From: JAYVJM01 sp043769275
GTDB taxonomy: Bacteria; Pseudomonadota; Gammaproteobacteria; Pseudomonadales; UBA7239
Direction of reading: 5' to 3'
DNA length: 23,564 nt
Assembly: GCA_043769275.1 (NCBI GenBank)
Contig: JAYVJM010000002.1
Span: forward strand, 1-23,564
Both the position numbers and the translations under genes were made by a program. Shown one piece after another: positions 8,279-16,177 of this stretch (its first letter is position 1; each line of letters starts with the position of its first letter). The notes below the pieces were generated by a model. It saw nothing but the letters and a program-made list of their open reading frames with translations. It made no database searches and was not told the DNA's origin.

Positions 8279-8403
8279 GCAGCACCGCATCACAAAAACA
8301 AAAACGTCACAAAACGAATAGATGCTGGGCACTATCTGCTAGTATTTCGAGCTAGCATTGATACGCTGTAACGCCTCTTTTACAGCCAACAAGGAGAAAA
8401 CCG
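8279..8403. promoter_or_regulatory. Non-coding gap ahead of mreC; mreB not present
   Basis: This 125-nt stretch sits where mreB would normally end. None of its frames gives a recognisable MreB C-terminus. An in-frame TGA at 8359-8361 closes the mreC frame upstream. A GCTAG pair (8338-8342, and its complement in 8352-8356) forms only a weak 5-bp stem. TTGATA (8358-8363) with TACAGC 17 nt later is a poor sigma70 match at best. At the end, AAGGAG at 8391-8396 is a strong ribosome binding site for the ATT start of mreC. Confidence 0.45.
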
Positions 8404-9399
8404 ATTAAACCCATCTTCAATCAAGCTCCTTCGCTAACGTCGCGCTTTTTACTGCCCGTTTTGCTGGCATTCTTACTATTGGCTGTGGATTATTTTCGTC
8501 CAGAATTGCTGCAAAGTCTGCGCGGCACGCTGGCAGACAACGCCGCACGCCCGTTGTTTTGGCTCACTCGCTTTCCTGCACGTGCTTGGACGTGGATGGA
8601 CGATACCTTTAGTAGCCGAGATACACTTCAAGAACGCAATGCTGCATTAGAAAACGAAAACCTGATCCTGCAACGCAAAGTTCAGCGTATGGCATCCCTA
8701 ATGGCAGAAAACGCACGCCTGCGCGAACTGCTCAACTCAACAGAGCAACTAGACGATTCCGTACTGGTTGCAGAGTTGCTCGGCGTTTCGCCAGACAGAC
8801 TCAAACAGGAAATGCTGCTTAATCGTGGCCGAGCCAATGGTGTCTTTGAAGGCCAGCCTGTGCTGGATGCTTATGGGCTTGTCGGAAGCGTCGTAGAAGT
8901 TTCAGAACACACAGCACATGTTCTGCTGATAACTGACTCAACGAATGCTGTGCCTGTACAAATCAGCCGTAACGGCGTTCGAGGCATTGCCGAAGGCAGT
9001 GGACGCTCTGACGAACTAAATATTCGTAATCTTGTCCCCACAACTGACATCAAAAAGGGCGATCTGATCGTCAGTTCCGGTCTTGGCGGGCGCTATCCAC
9101 CTGGCTATCCAGTGGGAGAAGTTACAGATATTAAATATGACGATGGAACAGACCCTTTTATGCGTGTCGTGGTACGTCCCTGTGCGCAACTTAATCGCAG
9201 CCGCCAACTGCTTCTAGTATTCCGTTCTGAGGCAAAACTAAACACGCAGCCACCAAAAATCATTACGGCAAAAACCCCAAAAACAAAACCGAAGCCCCCT
9301 GTTCCTGAACCGACACAGCCCGCGCCTGAACCGACACCTGCGCCCACGCAAACAAAAAAAACTGCAACAGTACCAAAGCCTCATGTACGGCAACACTGA
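8404..9399 (+). CDS. mreC: Rod shape-determining protein MreC, apparent ATT start
   Basis: MreC is a bitopic inner-membrane protein of the elongasome that scaffolds lateral peptidoglycan synthesis with MreD, RodA and PBP2. From ATT at 8404-8406 the product has 331 aa and starts with KPIFNQAPSLTSRFLLPVL after the initiator, matching the start of E. coli MreC. It has one membrane helix (about residues 15-29), a coiled coil (about 70-105, with ERNAALENENLILQRKV), and the MreC beta domain (about 115-260, with GLVGSVVEVSEHTAHVLLITD). A proline/threonine/lysine-rich tail covers about 280-331. No ATG, GTG or TTG occurs between the upstream TGA (8359) and TTG at 8461. Using that TTG would remove 19 residues and half of the membrane helix. 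AAGGAG with a 7-nt spacer fits ATT exactly. It overlaps mreD by 17 nt. Confidence 0.9.
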   Translation: MKPIFNQAPSLTSRFLLPVLLAFLLLAVDYFRPELLQSLRGTLADNAARPLFWLTRFPARAWTWMDDTFSSRDTLQERNAALENENLILQRKVQRMASLMAENARLRELLNSTEQLDDSVLVAELLGVSPDRLKQEMLLNRGRANGVFEGQPVLDAYGLVGSVVEVSEHTAHVLLITDSTNAVPVQISRNGVRGIAEGSGRSDELNIRNLVPTTDIKKGDLIVSSGLGGRYPPGYPVGEVTDIKYDDGTDPFMRVVVRPCAQLNRSRQLLLVFRSEAKLNTQPPKIITAKTPKTKPKPPVPEPTQPAPEPTPAPTQTKKTATVPKPHVRQH

Positions 9400-9880
9400 T
9401 CGTCATAGGTGGCTCATCCCTTTGAGCCTTCTGGCTGCTTTTTTATGGCAGGCATGCCCTATTTCTATAGAGTGGCAACGCGTGACACCAGAAGCCATCT
9501 TAATGGTGACAATTTACTGGGCACTGCGCCGTCCACAACAGATAAGCGCAGGCAGTGCTTTCGTTATCGGTTTATTTTATGACAGCATCGGCAGCGGGCT
9601 GCTAGGCCAACATGCACTGGCAATGACACTTACCATATATGTAACCCAAATGTTTCGACAGCCACTGCGCATGTTTGCCCTATGGCAGCAAAGTGCAGCA
9701 ATTGGGCTACTAACAAGTATTTATCTGCTCATCAATAATTGGGTATATCTGCTGAGTGGTCATAGCAGTTCGGGCATTGGCTTTTTGCTACCGGCACTAA
9801 CGAATACTGCCTGCTGGCCATTGCTCTATCCGTTGCTACAAAGGATGGAACGCGGCAAAAAGCAACGAAAACCAGCCTAA
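9383..9880 (+). CDS. mreD: Rod shape-determining protein MreD
   Basis: MreD is the polytopic inner-membrane partner of MreC in the elongasome. The 165-aa product is strongly hydrophobic, with about five membrane segments. Its opening includes RWLIPLSLLAAFLWQACPI and the typical motif RVTPEAILMVTIYWALRRPQ, followed by GLFYDSIGSGLLGQHALAMTL, which matches the conserved FxxGLxxDxxxGxxLGxHAL-type pattern of MreD. The length is normal (about 160-170). The ATG lies inside the 3' end of mreC, giving a 17-nt overlap and suggesting coupled translation; there is no clear separate ribosome binding site. maf follows after 15 nt. Confidence 0.93.
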   Translation: MYGNTDRHRWLIPLSLLAAFLWQACPISIEWQRVTPEAILMVTIYWALRRPQQISAGSAFVIGLFYDSIGSGLLGQHALAMTLTIYVTQMFRQPLRMFALWQQSAAIGLLTSIYLLINNWVYLLSGHSSSGIGFLLPALTNTACWPLLYPLLQRMERGKKQRKPA

Positions 9881-9895
9881 GCACAAACGCCGCGC

Positions 9896-10528
9896 ATGAC
9901 TATTGAACCCCAGTCCTTCCTGCCACAATCGCCGCCCCTGTTTCTCGCCTCTCGCTCGCCGCGTCGCGCCACGCTGCTGCGCCAAATAGGTGTTCATTTT
10001 TACGCAATAGATGTCGATGTTGACGAAAGATGGCACCCGAACGAAGCGCTGAACGACTATGTGACGCGACTATCGCAAGAGAAAGCACGCGCGGCCTCTC
10101 TTTTTTTGCCTGCAAACGCGGTGGTTTTAGCAGCGGATACCGCCGGCATTTGCGCCGGCGAACGCTTAAATAAACCGCATGACGAAGCCCATGCCGTTGC
10201 CATGCTGCAAAAAATGAGCGGGCGCACACATACTGTTGGTACGGCAGTTAGTATTTCTTGTGCTGGCGTACTGGATACGCGCGTCGTCACTAGCGACATT
10301 TTGTTTCGTCCACTTTCACTAAAAGAGTGTCACAACTACTGGGCGAGTGGCGAACCAAGAGACAAAGCCGGCGGTTACGCCATTCAAGGCTTGGGTGGCG
10401 TTTTTGTTGAAAGACTAACAGGCAGCTATAGTGCCGTCGTTGGATTGCCGCTGTGCGAAACCGCAGCACTGTTACAAAAGTTCGGCATCAGCTGTTGGCA
10501 ACCTGCGCTAAATCTCGACCACCCCTGA
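9896..10528 (+). CDS. maf: Maf-family nucleotide pyrophosphatase (YhdE type)
   Basis: Maf proteins are cytosolic house-cleaning nucleoside triphosphate pyrophosphatases; YhdE-type members hydrolyse dTTP, UTP and related modified nucleotides. The 210-aa product shows the family hallmarks. These are FLASRSPRRATLL (about residues 17-29), the metal and catalytic region VLAADTAGICAGERLNKP (about 77-94), MSGRTHTVGTAV, and GEPRDKAGGYAIQGLGGVFV (about 154-173), then GSYSAVVGLPL. The last region, with RDKAG and QGLGG, fits the dTTPase YhdE branch better than the YceF branch. The N-terminus is about ten residues longer than in E. coli. The position between mreD and rng is the conserved one in gammaproteobacteria. 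Confidence 0.93.
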   Translation: MTIEPQSFLPQSPPLFLASRSPRRATLLRQIGVHFYAIDVDVDERWHPNEALNDYVTRLSQEKARAASLFLPANAVVLAADTAGICAGERLNKPHDEAHAVAMLQKMSGRTHTVGTAVSISCAGVLDTRVVTSDILFRPLSLKECHNYWASGEPRDKAGGYAIQGLGGVFVERLTGSYSAVVGLPLCETAALLQKFGISCWQPALNLDHP

Positions 10529-10619
10529 GGCGACGCTCCTCTCAATCTGTTTACATAGCAACCAACACCCTAGCTAAACCGACTTTACGAAAACCGACAC
10601 AAGGAACGACGACAATCTT

Positions 10620-12098
10620 ATGAGTGAAGAAATACTGATTAACGTCGCCCCCATGGAAACCCGCGTTGCCGTGCTAGATAACGGCGTGTTGCAGGAAGTT
10701 TACATCGAGCGAACACAGAAGCGCGGCCTAGTTGGCAATATTTATAAAGGCAAAGTGGTGCGTGTCCTGCCTGGTATGCAAGCCGCTTTTGTCGATATTG
10801 GCATGGAGCGCGCCGCGTTTATTCACGCAGCAGACATCGCCACAGTGGATGCCAACGGTATGGAAAACCACAGCGACACGGTGCCGGATATTCGCAGTTT
10901 AGTGCACGAAAGCAAAACGCTTGTGGTGCAAGTGCTTAAAGACCCAATGGGCAGCAAAGGCGCACGTTTAACCACACACATATCAATTTCCTCGCGCTTT
11001 CTTGTTTATATGCCGTATACAAACCATATTGGCATTTCACAGAAAATTGAAGGCGAAGCCGAAAGGGAACGCTTGCGTCTTGCGCTCACAACATGTTTAG
11101 AAAAAGAAAATCCAGCCTGTGCAGGAGGATTTATCGCACGCACAGTAGCGCAGAATGCGAGCATTGATGAAATTCAAGCCGATGCCTTGTTTTTACAAAA
11201 GTTATGGAGTGACTTAAAACCTAGCCTTGGCTCTTTTACTGTGCCTGATGTTATTTATAACGACTTGCCGCTTTTTATGCGCGCCATGCGTGACGCGGTA
11301 AAGCCTGGCATTGAAAAAGTGCGCATTGATTCACGCGATGAATATGAACGCCTGACCGCTTTTGCCGCCGACTACGCAAGTCCCACACGCGACCTGATCG
11401 AATTTTATGATGGCGAGCGCCCTATTTTTGATCTGCATAGTGTAGAAGAAGAAATTCAAAAAGCACTGGCTCGACGCGTTGAATTAAAGTCCGGCGGTTA
11501 TCTCGTATTTGATCAAACAGAAGCCATGACAACCGTTGACGTGAACACCGGCGCATTTGTCGGCCAACATAATCAACAAGAAACAATTTTTAAAACAAAC
11601 CTAGAAGCGGCCAATGCTATTGCGCGTCAGCTACGATTACGGAACCTTGGCGGCATTATTATCATTGATTTCATTGACATGGCTGACACAGAGCACCGCC
11701 GCCAAGTTCTGCGTACACTGGAGAAATCCTGTGAAAAAGACTATGCAAAACTGTCCATCACTGGCGTATCTGAGTTAGGCCTTGTTGAAATGACGCGCAA
11801 ACGCACACGCGAAAGCCTTGCGCAAGTCTTATGCGAGCCCTGCCCAACGTGCAGTGGGCGCGGCGTACTCAAGTCGGCGGAGTCTGTCTGTTATGAAATT
11901 TTCAGAGAAATTCTACGCAGCGCACGCAGCTTTGCCAGCACACACTTGCTGGTTCTGGCTTCACAAGAAGTCATTGACCGATTGTTGGATGAAGATTCTG
12001 CCAGCGTGTCGGACTTAGAAGACACCACTCACAAAACGATTAAATTTCGCGTCGAAACCATGTATAACCGCGAGCAGTACGATATCGTGCCTCTGTAA
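10620..12098 (+). CDS. rng: Ribonuclease G
   Basis: RNase G is a cytosolic endoribonuclease of the RNase E/G family that trims the 5' end of 16S rRNA and decays some mRNAs. The 492-aa product begins MSEEILINVAPMETRVAVLD. It has an S1 domain (about residues 36-125, with GLVGNIYKGKVVRVLPGMQ), a 5'-sensor/RNase H-like part, and the DNase I-like catalytic core with Asp307 (TTVDVNTGAF) and Asp350 (IIIIDFIDM). The zinc-link cysteines are Cys408 and Cys411 in CPTCSGRG. The length is that of RNase G; there is no C-terminal scaffold as in RNase E. The ATG matches the family start, although AAGGA lies rather far upstream (14 nt). It sits in the conserved order mreCD-maf-rng-yhdP, 91 nt after maf. Confidence 0.97.
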   Translation: MSEEILINVAPMETRVAVLDNGVLQEVYIERTQKRGLVGNIYKGKVVRVLPGMQAAFVDIGMERAAFIHAADIATVDANGMENHSDTVPDIRSLVHESKTLVVQVLKDPMGSKGARLTTHISISSRFLVYMPYTNHIGISQKIEGEAERERLRLALTTCLEKENPACAGGFIARTVAQNASIDEIQADALFLQKLWSDLKPSLGSFTVPDVIYNDLPLFMRAMRDAVKPGIEKVRIDSRDEYERLTAFAADYASPTRDLIEFYDGERPIFDLHSVEEEIQKALARRVELKSGGYLVFDQTEAMTTVDVNTGAFVGQHNQQETIFKTNLEAANAIARQLRLRNLGGIIIIDFIDMADTEHRRQVLRTLEKSCEKDYAKLSITGVSELGLVEMTRKRTRESLAQVLCEPCPTCSGRGVLKSAESVCYEIFREILRSARSFASTHLLVLASQEVIDRLLDEDSASVSDLEDTTHKTIKFRVETMYNREQYDIVPL

Positions 12099-12137
12099 GA
12101 ATTACGCTCCTACAAACTCCAATGGCTCACGCCCACC

Positions 12138-15100
12138 ATGCCGATACGCCCAGCAAAGAAACTACTCAATATCATCTGGTACAGCATGGCAATGCTGATC
12201 GTACTGGCGGCACTGATCGTGACGATTGGTCGCGAAGCGCTGCCTCATGTGCGACTAGGCAATGCCATGCTATCGCGCTATCTCAGCGAGCAAGTGGGTG
12301 GCGAAGCTATCGTGACTGATCTGCGAGGACAATGGCTCAAACTTCTGCCTGAACTCACGGCACGTAGCGTTGACATTCGCACTGCACACGCACATATACA
12401 GGTAGAAAACCTACGCCTAGAAGTCAATATTCTGGAAAGTCTGCTCAATCGCTCATTGGTATTCAACCGCCTGCAGGTGGATAAAGCCAATGTTTCCTAC
12501 ACACAAACGGCCAGCAACAACACGCCTATTGATCTCGACGAGCTATGGCGCGCCACCTATTTGCTGCTAAATAAAAACGTCAACATTAGCAATGCTGATA
12601 TCACGCTCAAGCGAACCAATCGCGTATACCGCTTTCATGTACAAGATTTTCGCGTCGCAGATGCATTGTTGAGCAAAAAAGTGTACCTGCGCCTAACAGG
12701 CAATGACAAAGCACAGCTAACGGCTATAGGTGTCGTCAGTGGAGAAACGCTCGCCAGTAGTCGAGGAGGTTTTTATATCAACGCAGTTGGCTGGCCGCTA
12801 CAAGACGCACTGCCTGCCACAGACACGCTGCCGCCTGCGCTGCAGGCTTGGCGCGATGCGGCTTGGCACGCACAGGGCAAGTTGTGGATAGACTGGCACG
12901 GAACCAACTCCATCAGCAGCTTCATTGATTTATCCGTTATTCGCCCGCCGTCTCAACAAAAAACGCCAGACACAGCCATAGCGAGCATACCTAATGGCAT
13001 CCACACAAAACTCTCAGCCAACTGGCAGGCAGACGGCACCAGCACTATCGATCTCTACGCCTTACGACTTCAAAAACAAGCAAACACCTTGCCTGTGCTG
13101 GAAAATGTGCGTTTCAAAATACAAAAAAGTAAGCCGCTGCATATAGAAACGCCGCAGTTAACGCTAGGCTCGCTCACTGCGCTTGCGGAGTTTTTACCAC
13201 GCAATGGCTTACACAAGTTGCTGACATCCCTCCACCCCAGCGGCTCGCTACGCAATGTTGATCTGCTGTGGGATAAAAACAAGCCGCTGGCCCAACGCAT
13301 GCAATTGCGTGCTAATGCTGATGAAATCAGCACCGGTGCTTGGGAAGGGGTACCGGCTTTCACGCAAGTAAGCGGTTATCTTGAAAGCGGTATCGGCTAT
13401 GGTTTTATCGACCTAGCCAGCAAAAATGGCTTCTCGATGTTTTACCCTACTGTCTACCATAACCCCATGTATTTCAAACAAGCGGCCGGTCGCGTGCAAT
13501 GGCAGTGGCAGGCGGAACAAAAAACCGTATTGGTTGGCAGCGACTATCTGAGCTTTTCTGGCGAAGACGGCGAAGTGCGAGGCAACTTCTGGCTGCATCT
13601 ACCCGTGGAGCATGCCGACTTCCACAGCGAGCTGTATATGGCAATCGGCTTGCGCGACAGCAAAGCAAAATATCGTGATAAATACCTGCCTTATACCTTG
13701 CCCACAAACCTACTAAGCTGGCTAAAAAACAGCATTGGCGCTGCTAATATCTCTGAAGCCGGTTTTATTTATCGCGGCCCTCTTTCCGGACATGCGCCCC
13801 TTTCTCATGCGATACAGTTTTATGCCAATATCAATCAAGGCGATGTACTTTTTGATCCGAACTGGCCACGCCTGACTGAACTTGACGCAACTATTCTTGT
13901 TGATGATACCGACACAACCGTCAGCGCGCGCACAGGCAAAATATTCGACACTAAGATTGAGCGCGCCACAGTGAAGGTCAGCCCAGATCATCCTGGCATC
14001 ATCATCAACGTTAATGCGTGTGCCCAAGGGCCGGCCAATGACGGCCTTCGCCTACTGCGCGAAACACCGTTGCATAAACAGCTCGGCGATGCATTTGATA
14101 CTTGGAAAATAACGCAAGGTAAAATTAACACGATATTGGAATTGCAAATCCCTTTCGCAAAGGCAAAAAAACCGCCAACAGAGGACGTGAAGATCACCCT
14201 GAAAGACACGAAGCTCACATTGCAAAATGAACACCTAGAATTCGACAAGCTGCGCGGCGAGCTTGCCTACGACACCCACGGCGGCTTGAGTGCAAAAAAC
14301 TTACAGGCCAAACTGTTTTCCTTCCCAACGACCTTCGATATCCGCAGTAAAAAAACCCCAAAAAGCCTTACTGTTTTCATCAAGGCAAATGGCGGCGCTA
14401 GCGCACAAACTATCGCCGATTGGTCACGTCTCGAACCCTTGAAACTACTGACTGGCGATTTGGGTTACGAAGCAGAACTAATATTAGGGCCATTTGGAGG
14501 CAGGGATAGCAAGCGCATTGCGCGGTTGTCTTTACACAGTGATATGCAAGGAATTGGTATTCCCCTGCCCTACCCGTTTACAAAAACCATCGCCGAAATA
14601 AAGCCACTAAACCTGCAAGCCAATATTTACCGCAACAGCATTCAAGATTACGAACTTAAATACAGCAACGAATTAAGTGGAGCTTTTCGCATAAGCAACG
14701 GCGAGCTTTTTGGCGGCGAATTACTGGTATTTGATGCCGCACAGAGCAATACAGGCAAAAGCAACAAAAAAGAAGCGGCAACACCGGCCTTTAAGCAAGC
14801 GAAATTACCCACGCAAGCCGGCCCGCTGCGCATCCAAGGCACCCTATCTAGCGGCGATTTAGACGATTGGCTGACTGTTGTGGACGACTACAAAAAATTA
14901 ACCAAAACAAACACTAATCCGCACACGTATTATCCTGAATTTTCTTTTAATTTTGATCACGTTACATGGCACAACTTACAGTTTCCCTATCTCTCGCTCA
15001 ACATCACACATGGTCAGAATCAATGGCGCATTGGATTTAATTCCATACAAGCACAGGGGAATATTTATATACACGATAACAACAGCGTTTCTGACATCGT

Positions 15101-16094
15101 ATTTGACATTTTGACTGTGAGCACGCCGCCTGCGACACCTGCGAGTAATACAGCCGCATATGCAAAAACAATGGCTGCTGACACAACAGATGCCGCCGCG
15201 AACGCCTCTAAAAAAGCACTGCTGGATAATCTCAACTTTGCCAATGTGCCCTCGCTTAATCTTCGTATTGACCAGCTTTTTTATAACACATGGAACGTCG
15301 GCAGCATCAGCCTGAAATTGCGTAGCAGCCCTACCGAATTGCACATACAAGACTTGCGAATTAAAGGCCAAGGTTTCAGCGTACTCGGCAACAACAAAGA
15401 CAACGATGGCGCGCAATTGTTATGGCTGCGTAAACCCCATGAGGCAGAGCAAACGCAATTCCGCGGTCTTTTACACATGCGTGGCAAGCAAACGACCCTA
15501 CGTGAACTGGGTTTTGACCCGTTTATTATCGGTAAAAATATTTACGTTTCCGCCGATCTCACTTGGCCAGGCACGCCACCGGCTATGACAGCAACGAAGC
15601 TGAACGGCAAGATCAATACCCGAGGCGAAAAAGGGAAATACTTACAAGCGAAGCCCACCGCCGCCATGCGTCTACTCAGTATCGTCAATATTGCGACATG
15701 GGTACGGCGCTTACGCCTTGATTTTTCTGATCTCACCCAAGACGGCATCGTCTTTGATTCATACAAGGGTGAATTGAGCTTCAATAGCGGCGTAATGACA
15801 TTGTCTGATCCACTGCGGATAAAAAGCCCATCCAGCAGCATGGTAATGTCTGGCAAAGTTTTTTTAATCTCAGAACAACTGGACTTACGTCTTACCGCAA
15901 CCCTGCCCGTTGGCAATAACGCGACATGGATAACGGCACTCGCTGGCGGACTACCTGCCGCCGCCGGAGTTTATCTCGCAAGCAAAATATTCAGTAAACA
16001 ATTAGATACGTTGAGCAGCGTAACCTACAGAATCACCGGATCAATGAATAATCCCAATACCGCCTTTGAGCGATTAGCTAAACCGCAGCAATAA
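12138..16094 (+). CDS. yhdP: AsmA-like phospholipid transport protein YhdP
   Basis: YhdP belongs to the AsmA-like/TamB bridge-like proteins. Family knowledge, mainly from E. coli, implicates it with TamB and YdbH in moving phospholipids from the inner to the outer membrane. The 1318-aa product has one N-terminal membrane helix (about residues 11-34, with SMAMLIVLAALIVTIG) and a very long periplasmic part of repetitive beta structure. Its C-terminal AsmA-like region (about 1150-1310) includes GKGKYLQAKPTAAMRLLSI-like sequence and RLTATLPVGNNATW. Size and position directly after rng match the family. The ATG at 12138 gives the positive-then-hydrophobic start RPAKKLLNII. A hairpin terminator follows 8 nt after the stop, and tldD, a frequent next gene, is absent. 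Confidence 0.9.
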   Translation: MPIRPAKKLLNIIWYSMAMLIVLAALIVTIGREALPHVRLGNAMLSRYLSEQVGGEAIVTDLRGQWLKLLPELTARSVDIRTAHAHIQVENLRLEVNILESLLNRSLVFNRLQVDKANVSYTQTASNNTPIDLDELWRATYLLLNKNVNISNADITLKRTNRVYRFHVQDFRVADALLSKKVYLRLTGNDKAQLTAIGVVSGETLASSRGGFYINAVGWPLQDALPATDTLPPALQAWRDAAWHAQGKLWIDWHGTNSISSFIDLSVIRPPSQQKTPDTAIASIPNGIHTKLSANWQADGTSTIDLYALRLQKQANTLPVLENVRFKIQKSKPLHIETPQLTLGSLTALAEFLPRNGLHKLLTSLHPSGSLRNVDLLWDKNKPLAQRMQLRANADEISTGAWEGVPAFTQVSGYLESGIGYGFIDLASKNGFSMFYPTVYHNPMYFKQAAGRVQWQWQAEQKTVLVGSDYLSFSGEDGEVRGNFWLHLPVEHADFHSELYMAIGLRDSKAKYRDKYLPYTLPTNLLSWLKNSIGAANISEAGFIYRGPLSGHAPLSHAIQFYANINQGDVLFDPNWPRLTELDATILVDDTDTTVSARTGKIFDTKIERATVKVSPDHPGIIINVNACAQGPANDGLRLLRETPLHKQLGDAFDTWKITQGKINTILELQIPFAKAKKPPTEDVKITLKDTKLTLQNEHLEFDKLRGELAYDTHGGLSAKNLQAKLFSFPTTFDIRSKKTPKSLTVFIKANGGASAQTIADWSRLEPLKLLTGDLGYEAELILGPFGGRDSKRIARLSLHSDMQGIGIPLPYPFTKTIAEIKPLNLQANIYRNSIQDYELKYSNELSGAFRISNGELFGGELLVFDAAQSNTGKSNKKEAATPAFKQAKLPTQAGPLRIQGTLSSGDLDDWLTVVDDYKKLTKTNTNPHTYYPEFSFNFDHVTWHNLQFPYLSLNITHGQNQWRIGFNSIQAQGNIYIHDNNSVSDIVFDILTVSTPPATPASNTAAYAKTMAADTTDAAANASKKALLDNLNFANVPSLNLRIDQLFYNTWNVGSISLKLRSSPTELHIQDLRIKGQGFSVLGNNKDNDGAQLLWLRKPHEAEQTQFRGLLHMRGKQTTLRELGFDPFIIGKNIYVSADLTWPGTPPAMTATKLNGKINTRGEKGKYLQAKPTAAMRLLSIVNIATWVRRLRLDFSDLTQDGIVFDSYKGELSFNSGVMTLSDPLRIKSPSSSMVMSGKVFLISEQLDLRLTATLPVGNNATWITALAGGLPAAAGVYLASKIFSKQLDTLSSVTYRITGSMNNPNTAFERLAKPQQ

Positions 16095-16102
16095 ATTACA
16101 CT

Positions 16103-16130
16103 GGCGGGCTATATAAGCCCGCCTGATTTT
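16103..16130 (+). terminator. Intrinsic terminator after yhdP
   Basis: A perfect 8-bp stem, GGCGGGCT (16103-16110) with AGCCCGCC (16116-16123), closes a 5-nt loop. It is followed by TGATTTTAT. It lies 8 nt after the yhdP stop, between convergent yhdP and gap. The short T-run makes it a reasonable terminator for the rightward mre-yhdP operon. In the leftward direction no T-run follows. Confidence 0.7.
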
Positions 16131-16131
16131 A

Positions 16132-16152
16132 TGCCTACAGGAATCGTAGGCA
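16132..16152. terminator. Second hairpin between yhdP and gap
   Basis: TGCCTAC (16132-16138) and GTAGGCA (16146-16152) pair over 7 bp around a 7-nt loop. It lies 26 nt beyond the gap stop on the minus strand and just past the yhdP terminator on the plus strand. No T-run follows on either strand. It may act with the neighbouring hairpin as a bidirectional stop between the convergent genes, or may simply protect a 3' end. Confidence 0.35.
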
Positions 16153-16177
16153 GCGCCAATAATTAATGCGACAGAAC

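Noticed and set aside
8461..9399. mreC starting at TTG 8461
   Set aside because: It lacks an upstream ribosome binding site, removes 19 family-conserved residues (KPIF...) and truncates the membrane helix. The ATT at 8404 has an ideal AAGGAG.
14976..15916. Minus-strand open frames of 124-146 codons opposite yhdP
   Set aside because: The compositions are cysteine- and arginine-rich and without domains, typical of antisense reading of a long real gene.
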